From Fibrobacter sp. UWB2 (GTDB lineage Bacteria; Fibrobacterota; Fibrobacteria; Fibrobacterales; Fibrobacteraceae), in the NCBI RefSeq assembly GCF_002210425.1, contig NZ_MWQK01000002.1, positions 558,001 to 622,000 of the forward strand: DNA of 64,000 bases, in the 5' to 3' direction. Every line of letters begins with the position of its first letter. The stretch's first letter is position 1. Under the pieces are notes generated by a model. The model had not been told where the DNA came from and did not search any database. It was given only the letters and a program-made list of their open reading frames with translations. The position numbers and the translations under genes are program-made. Shown piece after piece: positions 9,701 through 18,224 of this stretch.

Positions 9701-10764
9701 TTTGTAATCGACTGGATGTCCATGTCCATCGGCATCATCTGGGGACCGTACATGGCGCTCATGTATGCAATTTCACCCGAAAAGTCAAAGTCCAGCTTGT
9801 CGTTGATGACGCCGTCGAGATTGATGTGCCCGCCTTCGTTGTTGCGGAATGCAGATTCAATGTTGGTCTGCTTTGGTGAACCGTAGACTTTGATGGTGGC
9901 GTCGAGCGGTAAGAACGGCCAAAACTCGCCGATATGCGTCTTGAGCGTAAAGTTGTACTGTAGCGTCTTCTTGGTGAGCGACGTCGAAACGTTTCCGTTC
10001 AGGTTCAGGTTGCTGATTCCCGGGATGGACTTCGAAAGCTTCATCGGGGCCCACTTGAGCGGTTCCTTGACACTTATGTTTGTCGATGCCTTGAGCTGGG
10101 TGAGGTCGTTCTTGGGGGCTGTCGCACTTAAAGCCACATGGTCGTTTGCTGTCTTGATGTTCCCGTTTACGATGAGATTCTTGTCTGCAAAGTCTACGTC
10201 GAGCTGGAGCGATGCCGCATCCTTTATATATGTACCTTCGATGCTGTCGGCGCTAAACGTGACGTTTTTTTGCCCGACATTCTGTAGATGGATGTTCTGG
10301 ACTTTCCATCCCATGTCTCCCATGGTAAAGTCAAGCTTTCCCAAATTGAATTTTACCGGGAACGGGATGCGAATCTTTTCAGGAAATTCTATCGGCTCTA
10401 GCGCTTTTGTGGTATCCTTGCTTGCTGGCTTGCTCGTCGCGGTGTCCGGAACGAAATTTGCAGACACTTCGTCTGCTTCGAGGAGGATTCCCCTATTTTC
10501 ACCAAACGGTGTAATGTCGAGGTGCGGTCCGCGGACCATGTAGGTTGATAGCCCTTGTTCGACCTTGATGGAATCGTAAAAGTGCTCGAGAAGATTGTTT
10601 TGGCGGTGCCCGTAGGGGGTGAGAGTCACGTTCCCGAACGTGTGCGGGGACGAAAGAAGTTCTTCGATGGCAAAATGAACATACCAGACGCCGACTGCTA
10701 CGGCGCCCACGATAGCCGTCGTTATGGCGGCTTTCACAAAGAAAATCGATAGTATGCTCTTCAA
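6766..10764 (-). CDS. tamB: Translocation and assembly module protein TamB (DUF490)
   Basis: A 1332-residue protein with one N-terminal membrane anchor (about residues 8-32), a long beta-strand-rich AsmA/TamB-like body and a C-terminal DUF490 region (about 950-1260). The end is a charged Lys/Glu/Ser/Thr tail. TamB-like proteins span the periplasm, partner an Omp85 barrel and are implicated in outer membrane protein insertion and lipid transport. The start is TTG at 10764, preceded by AGGGG; no ATG lies near the N-terminus, and the anchor follows directly. A TATATTA box begins 14 bases upstream. The downstream overlap with tamA supports the assignment. Confidence 0.88.
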   Translation of the reverse strand: MKSILSIFFVKAAITTAIVGAVAVGVWYVHFAIEELLSSPHTFGNVTLTPYGHRQNNLLEHFYDSIKVEQGLSTYMVRGPHLDITPFGENRGILLEADEVSANFVPDTATSKPASKDTTKALEPIEFPEKIRIPFPVKFNLGKLDFTMGDMGWKVQNIHLQNVGQKNVTFSADSIEGTYIKDAASLQLDVDFADKNLIVNGNIKTANDHVALSATAPKNDLTQLKASTNISVKEPLKWAPMKLSKSIPGISNLNLNGNVSTSLTKKTLQYNFTLKTHIGEFWPFLPLDATIKVYGSPKQTNIESAFRNNEGGHINLDGVINDKLDFDFSGEIAYMSAMYGPQMMPMDMDIQSITKTGDDIDASIETREGSVVRAHVKTKDSLKVFFAANLSAMEPWALDWVKGNVEIGKNPKIIGSFQNNKLRAYLKVDSIINAYHFKADSLRLQLVLDLGRKYIDFPKATIYTPVEEISINGDVDYHEPTLHTSWRLKQKNGGSAETIVHVGDSLLVWAQADHAEISTIPFSDIELNDKLKGTVTGTIDYNLDSRVGVAELDIDGNVEPFIVHGHTKIREIGDTVIVDTAVFTHNSNKVAMEASFVLPNDSNPDFKPTAMLPIQVLHSWASAQDFNLPILLEPLGDTTLASGSFNGEISFNEEAGLLGNIEFKDLSFTNIPPELLNLKQLNVSANKNKVELLTNFDIMNGVWTGITNIVVDDVFDTTRQVHLTYNSPNGGFIKGAGSINNDLDFIGSIKLGGTWLIPETRAEIEKTDMRIDVQAKLREGLPGIAATLWSDSTIVRYGTLPMDFPLRVRGDLKEGLLAINEISTQNDRGDLILATLLYDLKTSRLEAIDISTERYTLETDNHIVTLRNVTSHLEDSEDQMSLVANIPSIQYKFNDETFGTANLTGKSDITLNIPHTKDRQIKNKSVSGNFIIDKLVYRKDLDIEITPSSLDKLLSLVNNAIANLRNKEKTEAKISVSSPIDLSFHISDSQSDSVEIITPFATFPLTLDIWVLGTTTRPLLRGDVTNADNGFIGVKDLYEFELNTFSLSWNDVPWQHGIIDVSSTQELPYCTESSENEKETCPINLDIQGTITNPQPNPSSNCGTEATAADTYRNIFLGCVATESDGSTDWNKLAGRAIGKFISSTANKTLGGDYIGDIDMKVMLFDNSGNEKDSSYFKVPISLDRWVKNLSLIFGYTQEQSETSTQALQFGASYTLPVFQGKEYSHKNHFSPSLSLNGLLISKQYQSNTGAESNNEHRVEKNIGMNYTYKFWNPCILGIGHCETVRPPKAMLQPNDPESIEQKNEKKSDEKKSTGKTSEENTSEKQSTEKAK

Positions 10765-10771
10765 GTGCCCC

Positions 10772-10778
10772 TAATATA
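10772..10778 (-). promoter_or_regulatory. TATATTA box 14 bases before the tamB TTG start
   Basis: Read on the minus strand, TATATTA begins 14 bases 5' of the TTG, the distance expected if transcription begins at or next to the start codon. An AGGGG precedes the TTG, so a very short leader is also possible. Confidence 0.35.
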
Positions 10779-10890
10779 GATAATGTTGGTGTTTATTAAA
10801 TGTATGCTTACGTGGAACTTACGCTTGAACGTATATAGAACTGTAAATTATTATTTATTTAGAATAAAGTAATTGTAGGGCAAATTTCAT

Positions 10891-10932
10891 TTCTAGCAAC
10901 TAAAGACTAATAACTAGTATCTATTAACAAAA
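10891..10932. repeat. Degenerate 7-bp tandem repeat array (locus 2)
   Basis: Six heptamers in register: TTCTAGC, AACTAAA, GACTAAT, AACTAGT, ATCTATT, AACAAAA. They lie in the divergent tamB / lipoprotein intergenic region, immediately before the TATATTC box of the rightward gene. Confidence 0.7.
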
Positions 10933-10939
10933 AATTTGT

Positions 10940-10946
10940 TATATTC
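10940..10946 (+). promoter_or_regulatory. Promoter-like box TATATTC
   Basis: The box lies 32 bases upstream of the ATG at 10972, with a clear GAGGA ribosome binding site between them. It ends the divergent intergenic region. Confidence 0.4.
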
Positions 10947-10971
10947 ACGCACACATATTCATGAGGACTTT

Positions 10972-13053
10972 ATGAAAAAAGCTTTGCTTGTGTTTTGTTC
11001 TTTCTGCGCCCTGGTTTTCTCGGGTTGCAATTCCATTGGAGACAAGGATACTCTCGTTGCCAGGGTGAATGGCGAACCGATTTTCAAGGAAGACTACGCC
11101 TTCATGATGCGTGTGGGGAACATCGTCCCGAATACGGAACAGATGAGAAAAGCCTCTAGCTCCCTTTTCAGCCGCAAGGCTCTTTATACGGTGGCGCTCC
11201 AGAAGAATCCTGAACTGAAGGAACAACTCGCGGCCCACAATGAGGCTCTCGAAAACTACCTCCTCACGTTCGTGTATCAGCGCCTCTATACGATGGACCG
11301 CCTGATGTACACCGACGATGAACTTGCCTTCTATTACGACAAGCACCGTGACCAGTTTGCCGATTCGCTTTCCTACATGAATCTTCGCGACAAGGTGGCC
11401 GATGCAAAGTATATCGAGTCCAATTACGATTCCCTGAAATCCTATGCTTTCTTGCACAGGAGCTTGGACGATTCTACGGGTGAAGTCAAGATTACATACG
11501 ACATCAAGGAACGTTTTGTCTCGGACCATCGCCAACGGATTGTTCGTGAAACGGGACCGGCTCTCCTGAAAAAGTACAACATTCAGGAAACTGAAATCCA
11601 GATGCCTTCTGCGGATGCCTATTACGAAAATCACAAGAACTTGTATATGACTCCGGGTGGCTTTGTGGTCTACCACGTGGAATCTGCGGACTCTGCTAAG
11701 TTGGCCAAACGCTTTAAGGGTAAAAAGATGGACCTCAAGGCTTTCATGAAGATTGCGTCCAAGTTTAGCGAAAACAAGGACACAAAGGCCGCTAAGGGCT
11801 TTGTCGGTAAGGTTGTTCATGGCCATCCGCTTCCGTATGGTATAGGCTTTGTCCCGAATATGTTTGTCGCTCTTGACACCTTGAAAGATGGAGCTATTTC
11901 CTCGGTGATCAAGTCTGAATCTACGGGCCGTTATCATGTGTTCTACCGCGAGTCCGTTGTTCAGCCGGAACAGAAACCGCTTGATCGCGTACGCAAGAGC
12001 ATTGAACATGATTTGGCGACAACCGCTAATTACGAACTCGATTCGAACTATGTGCTCGTCACGAAAAATGGCGAACCCGCTATCCGTGAAAAGGATGTCC
12101 TTGCTGTATACAATGATAATGGGATGATGGTCCGTTCTCGCAGAACTCATGACCAGGTCGTTAAATCCCTTGCTCTTCAGCTTGCTTTTGCTGCCGAAGC
12201 CCGCGAAGTCGGACTCGACCACACTTGGGAATATCGCGCCCTCAAGCGCCAGAGCGATGTCGACTACATCATCAAGATGTACAGGATGAAGGTCCTTAAC
12301 CACATCGTGGTTCCGGAAGACTCTCTCAAGGCCCTCTACGAACGTATGGGCAATCCGGCACACCCGACTTTGACGTATGAACAGTCCCGTTCTGAGCTCA
12401 GCGACTGGTTTGAAATCCCTGAAAATCTCATGAAGAGAACGTATTACTACGCCGAAGAAGACTACCTCCCGAAAACCTACGAAGAGGCTAAGAATCAGGT
12501 GTTTGAAACGGCTTACCTGGTGTTCCGTTCTGGCCGTTGGGACAAGGAAGTCGTGACCTCCTGGGGTACCGCCAAGGTGGATCTCTTTGCTGACAACATA
12601 ACGCTTTTGCCGCAGGAATGGTCTGTGGAATTTGCCATGAAGTCTGCTGATTCTCTTTATACGCAGGCCAAGAGCCTCGAAAAGGCTTACCTAGCCTGGT
12701 CTGGAATTCGTGAACGCTATGTGGATATCGATTCTGTGGCGAAGAAGGCTACGTTCGAACTTGCCCATGTCTATAGCGATAGGGAAGAGTACGACAAGGC
12801 CCAGCGCGAATACAGGGCTTTCTACCGCACATGGCCGGATTCTCCGGATGCTGAAAAGGCTATGTTCAGTCGCGGCTTCATTCTGAACGAGAATTTGCAC
12901 AAGGATGCTGAAGCGCTCAAGGTCTTTGAAGAATTCAAGAAGCTCTACCCGAAGAGCGACCTTACCGAATCTGTCGATTGGCTTGTCCAGAACATCAAGA
13001 GCAACGGCAAACTCGCCGATGATTTGATGAAGAAAATCGAAGCGGAAGAGTAA
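10972..13053 (+). CDS. Parvulin/SurA-like peptidyl-prolyl isomerase lipoprotein with C-terminal TPR
   Basis: The ATG at 10972 is preferred over an earlier in-frame start at 10936, because GAGGA sits just before it and a lipoprotein signal follows at once (MKKALLVF ... FSGCNS, lipidated Cys about residue 20). A SurA-N-like segment follows (LVARVNGEPIFKEDY), then a parvulin rotamase-like domain at about 210-310 (SKFSENKDTKAAKGF, IGFVPNMFVAL, SESTGRYHVFYR). The final ~150 residues form TPR-like helices (ATFELAHVYSDREEYDKAQ, AEKAMFSRGFILNENL). The likely role is folding or escort of outer membrane proteins in the periplasm, which suits its position across from tamBA. The joined isomerase and TPR arrangement is unlike E. 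coli SurA. Confidence 0.8.
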   Translation: MKKALLVFCSFCALVFSGCNSIGDKDTLVARVNGEPIFKEDYAFMMRVGNIVPNTEQMRKASSSLFSRKALYTVALQKNPELKEQLAAHNEALENYLLTFVYQRLYTMDRLMYTDDELAFYYDKHRDQFADSLSYMNLRDKVADAKYIESNYDSLKSYAFLHRSLDDSTGEVKITYDIKERFVSDHRQRIVRETGPALLKKYNIQETEIQMPSADAYYENHKNLYMTPGGFVVYHVESADSAKLAKRFKGKKMDLKAFMKIASKFSENKDTKAAKGFVGKVVHGHPLPYGIGFVPNMFVALDTLKDGAISSVIKSESTGRYHVFYRESVVQPEQKPLDRVRKSIEHDLATTANYELDSNYVLVTKNGEPAIREKDVLAVYNDNGMMVRSRRTHDQVVKSLALQLAFAAEAREVGLDHTWEYRALKRQSDVDYIIKMYRMKVLNHIVVPEDSLKALYERMGNPAHPTLTYEQSRSELSDWFEIPENLMKRTYYYAEEDYLPKTYEEAKNQVFETAYLVFRSGRWDKEVVTSWGTAKVDLFADNITLLPQEWSVEFAMKSADSLYTQAKSLEKAYLAWSGIRERYVDIDSVAKKATFELAHVYSDREEYDKAQREYRAFYRTWPDSPDAEKAMFSRGFILNENLHKDAEALKVFEEFKKLYPKSDLTESVDWLVQNIKSNGKLADDLMKKIEAEE

Positions 13054-13058
13054 AAAAT

Positions 13059-13067
13059 CTATATTTC
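13059..13067 (+). promoter_or_regulatory. Promoter-like box TATATTTC before ndk
   Basis: CTATATTTC lies about 36 bases before the ndk ATG, just after the stop codon of the lipoprotein gene. ndk therefore probably has its own promoter. Confidence 0.4.
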
Positions 13068-13095
13068 TCACATCTTTAACTTAAAAGGTACTACT

Positions 13096-13548
13096 ATGGA
13101 AATGACATTTGCAATGATCAAGCCGAACGCTGTCAAGTCTGGCTTGGTTGGTCGTATTATCGATCGCTACATCAGTGCCGGTCTCTCTGTCTGCGCCGTC
13201 AAGATGCACCAGATGACCTCCGAAGATGCACGCGGTTTCTACGCTGAACACGTCGAAAAGCCGTTCTTCCCGGAACTCGAAGCCTACATGACCAAGGGCC
13301 CGTCCGTGATGCTTGCTCTCGGTGGCGAAAACGCAATTGCAAAGGTCCGCGCCATTAACGGTGCTACCAATCCGGCCAAGGCGGAACCGGGTACCCTCCG
13401 CTACGATTTTGCTCCTTCCATGACCGAAAACGTCGTTCACAGCTCCGATAGTCCGGCTTCTGCAGAACGCGAACTCGACTTCTGGTTCAAGAAGGAAGAA
13501 CGCTACGCTTACGAAATGCCTTCTCTCAAGGCCTGCTGCGTCCTCTAA
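13096..13548 (+). CDS. ndk: Nucleoside diphosphate kinase
   Basis: A 150-residue enzyme that balances NTP and dNTP pools by phosphotransfer through a phospho-histidine. The N-terminus (FAMIKPNAVKSGLVGRII) contains the family Lys-Pro region. The catalytic His lies in NVVHSSDSP (about residue 115), within the conserved NxxHxSDS motif. Length and motif order are normal for the family. The 40-base gap to sdhC contains a ribosome binding site but no obvious terminator, so partial read-through into the sdh operon is possible. Confidence 0.96.
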   Translation: MEMTFAMIKPNAVKSGLVGRIIDRYISAGLSVCAVKMHQMTSEDARGFYAEHVEKPFFPELEAYMTKGPSVMLALGGENAIAKVRAINGATNPAKAEPGTLRYDFAPSMTENVVHSSDSPASAERELDFWFKKEERYAYEMPSLKACCVL

Positions 13549-13588
13549 TTTTTAACAATAAAACCATCCTTCTAAGGAGTAGACTCAA

Positions 13589-14437
13589 ATGCAATGGATC
13601 ATCAAGTATCTTACCTCGTCCATTGGTAAGAAGCAGATCATGGGATGCACTGGCGCCTTCTTGGCTCTGTTCATCTTTGGCCACATGTGTGGTAACTTCC
13701 AGCTCTTGAACTTCGACCAGGCTGCGGCACAGGCGTCCTACAACGCTTATACCGAATTCCTGACCGGATTCAACCCGCTCCACTTCCCGGTGAAGATGAT
13801 TTACCTCATCGAACTGGTACTCGTGGCTGCCTTTGCCATTCACATCTTCCTCGCTGTTACGCTGAAGATTGAAAACAAGAAGGCTCGTGGCGGAATCGAA
13901 TACGAAGTCAACGCACGCAAGGGCAAGAAGACTTTCGCAACCTTCACCATGATCTGGTCTGGTCTCTTCATTGTTGGCTTCCTCATCCAGCACCTCATGA
14001 TGCTCAAGTTCGGCGAACACTACCTCTATGTGAACGACAAGGGCGAAATCATTCGCGACATGTGGCTCACCACGATCCAGATGTTTGCAAATCCGGGTTG
14101 GGCTGCTTTCTATGTTGTTAGCATGTTCGTCATCGGTATGCACCTCTTCCACGCCATCTCCTCTGCATTCCAGACGATGGGTATCGCTCACCAGAAGTGG
14201 ACCCCGATTATCGACATCGCCGGTATCGTTTATAGCGTCGTCGTTGCTCTTGGCTTCGGCATCACCGCTGTTGCCTCTTACTACCTCGCTAACCAGCCTG
14301 AAACCCAGGCCCTCATCGAAAAGTCCCGTAGCCTCCAGCCGCAGTACGAACAGCAGAAGAAGGCCAAGGCCGACAAGGCTGCTTTCGTCATTCCGTCTGT
14401 TGGCGAAGTACAAGTTTCTTTCAATATTGAAAAGTAA
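13589..14437 (+). CDS. sdhC: Succinate dehydrogenase/fumarate reductase cytochrome b subunit (b558 family)
   Basis: A 282-residue integral membrane protein with about five hydrophobic segments and the histidines expected to bind two hemes b: [40 protein letters not shown]. This is the single-anchor di-heme type (TIGR02046-like) seen in Bacteroides and Wolinella. It anchors SdhAB and passes electrons from menaquinol to fumarate, or the reverse. It opens a three-gene operon with AGGAG upstream and 11 bases before sdhA. In Fibrobacter this complex is expected to work as a fumarate reductase that makes the main fermentation product, succinate. Confidence 0.92.
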   Translation: MQWIIKYLTSSIGKKQIMGCTGAFLALFIFGHMCGNFQLLNFDQAAAQASYNAYTEFLTGFNPLHFPVKMIYLIELVLVAAFAIHIFLAVTLKIENKKARGGIEYEVNARKGKKTFATFTMIWSGLFIVGFLIQHLMMLKFGEHYLYVNDKGEIIRDMWLTTIQMFANPGWAAFYVVSMFVIGMHLFHAISSAFQTMGIAHQKWTPIIDIAGIVYSVVVALGFGITAVASYYLANQPETQALIEKSRSLQPQYEQQKKAKADKAAFVIPSVGEVQVSFNIEK

Positions 14438-14448
14438 GGAGCCCACTA

Positions 14449-16362
14449 ATGATTCTTGATTCTAAAATCCCCGGTGGTTCCATCGAAGAAAAGTGGACCA
14501 AGCACAAGTTCGAACTCAAACTCGTTAACCCGGCCAACAAGCGCAAGTTCACGGTCATCGTCGTGGGTACTGGCCTTGCTGGTGCTTCTGCTGCCGCATC
14601 CCTCGGTGAACTTGGTTACAACGTAAAGTCTTTCTGCATTCAGGATAGCCCGCGCCGTGCACACTCCATTGCAGCCCAGGGCGGTATCAACGCAGCAAAG
14701 AACTACAAAAACGATGGCGACTCCGTTTATCGTTTGTTCTACGATACCGTTAAGGGTGGTGACTTCCGTGCTCGCGAAGCTAACGTGCACCGCTTGGCAG
14801 AAAACTCCAACCTCATCATCGACCAGTGCGTCGCTCAGGGCGTTCCGTTCGGTCGTGAATACGGTGGCCTTTTGGACAACCGCTCTTTCGGCGGTACGCA
14901 GGTTTCCCGTACGTTCTATGCTCGTGGTCAGACGGGTCAGCAGCTCCTCCTCGGTGCATACCAGGCTCTCATGCGTCAGGTTGCCGCCGGTAAGGTGAAG
15001 ATGTTCCCGCGTCGCGAAATGATGGACCTCGTCGTGATCGACGGCAAGGCTCGCGGTATCATCGTCCGTAACCTCATCACTGGCGAACTCGAAAGCCACG
15101 TTGCAGACGCTGTCTGCCTTTGCACTGGTGGTTATGGTAACGTCTACTACCTCTCCACGAACGCTCAGGGTTCCAACGTCACGGCTGCATTCCGTGCTTA
15201 CAAGCGCGGCGCTTTGTTCGCTAACCCCTGCTACACGCAGATTCACCCGACTTGCATTCCGCGTCATGGCGACCTTCAGTCCAAGCTCACCTTGATGAGT
15301 GAATCCCTCCGTAACGACGGTCGTATTTGGGTTCCGCGCAAGGCTGGCGACACCCGTTCTCCGGACCAGATCCCGGAAGAAGAACGTTACTACTACCTCG
15401 AAGAAAAGTACCCGAGCTTCGGTAACCTCGTCCCGCGTGACGTGGCATCCCGTAACGCCAAGCAGGTCTGCGACGCAGGTCTCGGCGTGGGTAACACCAA
15501 GCAGGCTGTGTACCTCGACTTCGCCGACGCTATCCAGCGTATGGGCGTTGCAGGTGTCTCTGCCAAGTACGGCAACCTCTTCCAGATGTACGAAAAGATC
15601 ACAGACGAAGACCCGTACAAGGTCCCGATGCGCATCTTCCCGGCTATCCACTACACCATGGGTGGCCTCTGGGTTGACTATGATTTGATGTCCACCATCC
15701 CGGGTTGCTTCGTTCTCGGTGAAGCAAACTTCTCCGACCACGGTGCAAACCGCCTCGGTGCATCTGCTCTTATGCAGGGCCTCTCCGACGGTTACTTCGT
15801 GATTCCGTTCACCATCGGTGGCTACTTCGCAGGTACCAAGCTCGAAAAGGTCTCTGAATCCGATGCCGCCTTCGAAGACTGCAAGAAGCAGACCGAAGAA
15901 CGCATCCACAAGCTCCTCTCCATCAAGGGTCACCGCACTGTTAACGATATCCATCGTGAACTCGGTAACATCATGTGGGAATACGTTGGCATGGCTCGTA
16001 ACGAAGCCGGCCTCAAGACGGCTCTCGAAAAGATTCCGGCACTCCGTCAGGAATTCTGGGAAAACGTCAACGTGCTCGGCTCCGAAGGTTCCTTCAACCA
16101 GAACCTCGAACGTGCTGGCCGCGTTGCTGACTTCCTCGAATTCGCCGAAGTCCTCACTCTCGACGCTCTCCATCGTAAAGAATCTTGCGGTGGCCACTTC
16201 CGTGAAGAAAGCCAGACTCCGGAAGGCGAAGCAAAGCGCGATGACGAAAACTTCTGCTACGTCGGTGCTTGGGAATACAAGGGCGACGGTATCGCACCGG
16301 AACTCTCCAAGGAACCTCTTACCTTTGATAACGTCCACCTTGCTACTAGGAGCTACAAATAA
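14449..16362 (+). CDS. sdhA: Succinate dehydrogenase/fumarate reductase flavoprotein subunit
   Basis: A 637-residue catalytic subunit. The FAD-binding glycine motif is [19 protein letters not shown] (about residues 34-52). The His for covalent FAD attachment is in [11 protein letters not shown]. Conserved substrate and fold elements include [41 protein letters not shown] and [17 protein letters not shown]. It interconverts fumarate and succinate on the cytoplasmic face of the membrane with SdhB and SdhC. The TAA stop overlaps the sdhB start (TAATG). Nothing suggests truncation. Confidence 0.96.
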   Translation: MILDSKIPGGSIEEKWTKHKFELKLVNPANKRKFTVIVVGTGLAGASAAASLGELGYNVKSFCIQDSPRRAHSIAAQGGINAAKNYKNDGDSVYRLFYDTVKGGDFRAREANVHRLAENSNLIIDQCVAQGVPFGREYGGLLDNRSFGGTQVSRTFYARGQTGQQLLLGAYQALMRQVAAGKVKMFPRREMMDLVVIDGKARGIIVRNLITGELESHVADAVCLCTGGYGNVYYLSTNAQGSNVTAAFRAYKRGALFANPCYTQIHPTCIPRHGDLQSKLTLMSESLRNDGRIWVPRKAGDTRSPDQIPEEERYYYLEEKYPSFGNLVPRDVASRNAKQVCDAGLGVGNTKQAVYLDFADAIQRMGVAGVSAKYGNLFQMYEKITDEDPYKVPMRIFPAIHYTMGGLWVDYDLMSTIPGCFVLGEANFSDHGANRLGASALMQGLSDGYFVIPFTIGGYFAGTKLEKVSESDAAFEDCKKQTEERIHKLLSIKGHRTVNDIHRELGNIMWEYVGMARNEAGLKTALEKIPALRQEFWENVNVLGSEGSFNQNLERAGRVADFLEFAEVLTLDALHRKESCGGHFREESQTPEGEAKRDDENFCYVGAWEYKGDGIAPELSKEPLTFDNVHLATRSYK

Positions 16363-17138
16363 TGAGCGGACTGAATTTGACTTTGAAGATTTGGCGTCAG
16401 AAGGATGCCAAGACCAAGGGACAGTTCGAAACTGTCAAGATCAACGATGTTTCTCCGGACATGTCCTTCTTGGAAATGCTCGACATTGTGAACGAAGAAC
16501 AGATGAAGCAGGGCAAGGAAGGCTTCGCTTTCGACCACGACTGCCGCGAAGGTATCTGTGGTATGTGCTCTCTCGTCATCAACGGTATGCCGCACGGTCC
16601 TGACCATGCAACGACTACCTGCCAGCTTCACATGCGTAAGTTCAAGGATGGCGACACCATCGTGATCGAACCGTGGCGCGCTGCTGCATTCCCGGTTATC
16701 CGTGACTGCGCTGTCGACCGTACCGCATTCGACCGCATCATCCAGGCTGGCGGCTTTGTTTCCGTCAACACCGGTGCTGCTCCTGAAGCATCCACGATTC
16801 CGGTTCCGAAGGCTGATGCCGACCGCGCATTCGACGCTGCCGCTTGCATTGGTTGCGGTGCTTGCGTCGCTGCATGTAAGAACGCCTCTGCTATGCTCTT
16901 CGTCTCTGCTAAGGTTTCTCACCTCAGCTTCTTGCCGCAGGGCAAGGTCGAAGCCAAGAAGCGCGTTTTGGCCATGGTCGCCCAGATGGACAAGGAAGGC
17001 TTCGGCAACTGCACGAACCTTTACGAATGCCAGGCTGCCTGCCCGAAGGGTATCACCGTCGATTACATCGCCAAGATGAACCGCGAATACCTCGGCGCAA
17101 CAGTCACTTACGCCGAAAAGGTTTACGGAAAGGATTAA
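16362..17138 (+). CDS. sdhB: Succinate dehydrogenase/fumarate reductase iron-sulfur subunit
   Basis: A 258-residue electron-transfer subunit. The [2Fe-2S] ligands are in [15 protein letters not shown] plus a later Cys (TTCQLHM). The [4Fe-4S] and [3Fe-4S] ligands are in [15 protein letters not shown] and [15 protein letters not shown]. It carries electrons between FAD in SdhA and the hemes in SdhC. The ATG overlaps the sdhA stop by one base. The operon ends here, and the 288-base region that follows holds two intergenic repeat elements and a terminator. Confidence 0.96.
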   Translation: MSGLNLTLKIWRQKDAKTKGQFETVKINDVSPDMSFLEMLDIVNEEQMKQGKEGFAFDHDCREGICGMCSLVINGMPHGPDHATTTCQLHMRKFKDGDTIVIEPWRAAAFPVIRDCAVDRTAFDRIIQAGGFVSVNTGAAPEASTIPVPKADADRAFDAAACIGCGACVAACKNASAMLFVSAKVSHLSFLPQGKVEAKKRVLAMVAQMDKEGFGNCTNLYECQAACPKGITVDYIAKMNREYLGATVTYAEKVYGKD

Positions 17139-17140
17139 TA

Positions 17141-17195
17141 AGTTCACTGAGCTTGCCGAAGTGAACTGAATAGTCGGTTCGGCAGGCTCACCGAC
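17141..17195. repeat. REP-like composite palindrome
   Basis: Two adjacent hairpins, AGTTCAC ... GTGAACT (17141-17167) and GTCGGT ... ACCGAC (17173-17195). Their loops, TGAGCTTGCCGAA and TTCGGCAGGCTCA, are complementary except for one base, so the whole forms a larger imperfect inverted repeat. It resembles REP-type elements of many bacteria with a TGAGC(C/T)TG(C/T)CGAA core. Confidence 0.7.
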
Positions 17196-17203
17196 CTTTC
17201 CTG

Positions 17204-17238
17204 TGTCATCCTGGAGGGGCGTAGCCCCGATAGGATCC
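17204..17238. repeat. TGTCATCCTGGA hairpin repeat, copy A
   Basis: TGTCATCCTGGA, then a GGGGC-GTA-GCCCC hairpin, then GATAGGATCCA. The flanks match the copy at 47103 while the stem differs by paired changes. Confidence 0.75.
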
Positions 17239-17250
17239 AAGGCATTAAAA

Positions 17251-17277
17251 GGGACCGCAGCGATGCGGCCCTTTTTT
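17251..17277 (+). terminator. Terminator of the sdhCAB operon
   Basis: A GGGACCGCA / TGCGGCCC stem with a short loop is followed by six T residues. Confidence 0.75.
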
Positions 17278-17390
17278 GTATGTAAACTGCAATTGTCCAA
17301 AATTCTCGTGAAAAGGTCATTTTTTCGGGATATCTCTGAAAGAAATTGTAGCCTGATGGCATTTGCGGCGCCTTATAACCACTCTCTTTC

Positions 17391-17399
17391 CTATATTTC
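17391..17399 (+). promoter_or_regulatory. Promoter-like box TATATTTC before the ABC importer operon
   Basis: The box lies 35 bases upstream of the ATG at 17427, with a GGAA-type ribosome binding site between them, and it is beyond the sdh terminator. Confidence 0.4.
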
Positions 17400-17426
17400 C
17401 ATCAGAAATTAAAAAAGGAATCTAAA

Positions 17427-18218
17427 ATGAAAAAGATTTTTGCAATTCTTGCGACGGTAGCTTGCGCCGCTGTATTCTCTGCTTGTAACGACCAGAAGGC
17501 TGAAACGAAGACTGCTGCAGATGACTCCTTCAACAAGGTCAAGGCGGCAGGTGTGTTCGTGCTTGGCCTCGACGATTCTTTCCCGCCGATGGGTTTCCGC
17601 GACAAGGACAACAACATCGTGGGCTTTGATATTGACCTCGCGACAGAAGTTTGCGCTCGTTTGGGCATCAAGCTCAAGACGCAGCCGATTTCCTGGGACG
17701 CCAAGGAACAGGAACTGAATACCGGCAAGATTGACTGCATCTGGAACGGCATGAGTGTTGATTCTGATCGCGCTAGGGTCATGAACTTGAGCGATGCATA
17801 CCTCAAGAACCGCATGATTTTCACGGTGAAGGACAAGGCTATCACGAACCTCGCTGCTCTCGCTGGCAAGAAGATTGCCGTGCAGAACGGTTCTACCGCC
17901 CAGAAGCTTTTGGACGCTTCCGATGCTGGTAAGGCTGCCAAGGAAATCGTTCCGTTTGACGACAACCAGACGGCTCTCATGGATTTGGACAAGGGCGGTG
18001 TTGATGCCGTGTTCCTGGACGAAATCGTGGCCAAGTACTGGATTGTGACGAACGCGAAGGACTACACGGTGCTCGAGGAAGGCCTCTCCGACGAAGTCTA
18101 CGCTGTGGGTTTCCGCAAGAAGGACCAGGCTCTCCGTGACTCTGTGAATAATGTCCTCGCTGCAATGAAAAAAGACGGCAAGTTCGCTGAAATCTCTGCG
18201 AAGTGGTTCGGCAAGTAA
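17427..18218 (+). CDS. Amino acid ABC transporter substrate-binding lipoprotein
   Basis: A 263-residue family 3 solute-binding protein. It has a lipoprotein signal with Cys at about residue 20 (AAVFSACND). The bilobed binding protein follows with family landmarks VLGLDDSFPPMGFRD, NNIVGFDIDLATEV, NGMSVDSDRA and GKKIAVQNGSTAQ. It captures a polar amino acid outside the inner membrane for the permease and ATPase encoded at 18978 and 19646. The exact amino acid cannot be read from the sequence. The gene starts the operon and is followed after 6 bases by an acetolactate decarboxylase gene. Confidence 0.9.
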   Translation: MKKIFAILATVACAAVFSACNDQKAETKTAADDSFNKVKAAGVFVLGLDDSFPPMGFRDKDNNIVGFDIDLATEVCARLGIKLKTQPISWDAKEQELNTGKIDCIWNGMSVDSDRARVMNLSDAYLKNRMIFTVKDKAITNLAALAGKKIAVQNGSTAQKLLDASDAGKAAKEIVPFDDNQTALMDLDKGGVDAVFLDEIVAKYWIVTNAKDYTVLEEGLSDEVYAVGFRKKDQALRDSVNNVLAAMKKDGKFAEISAKWFGK

Positions 18219-18224
18219 TTTTAT

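Noticed and set aside
10945-12363. 472-codon open frame antisense to the parvulin-like gene
   Set aside because: The forward frame has a lipobox and isomerase-like motifs. The reverse frame has no homology-like features.
14446-16338. 630-codon open frame antisense to sdhA
   Set aside because: The forward frame is a clear flavoprotein with cofactor motifs. The reverse frame has low-complexity Val/Thr/Glu composition typical of antisense to highly expressed codons.
17139-17250. Riboswitch leader for the amino acid importer
   Set aside because: The structures lie before the terminator at 17251, and the palindromes match generic intergenic repeats found at other loci.
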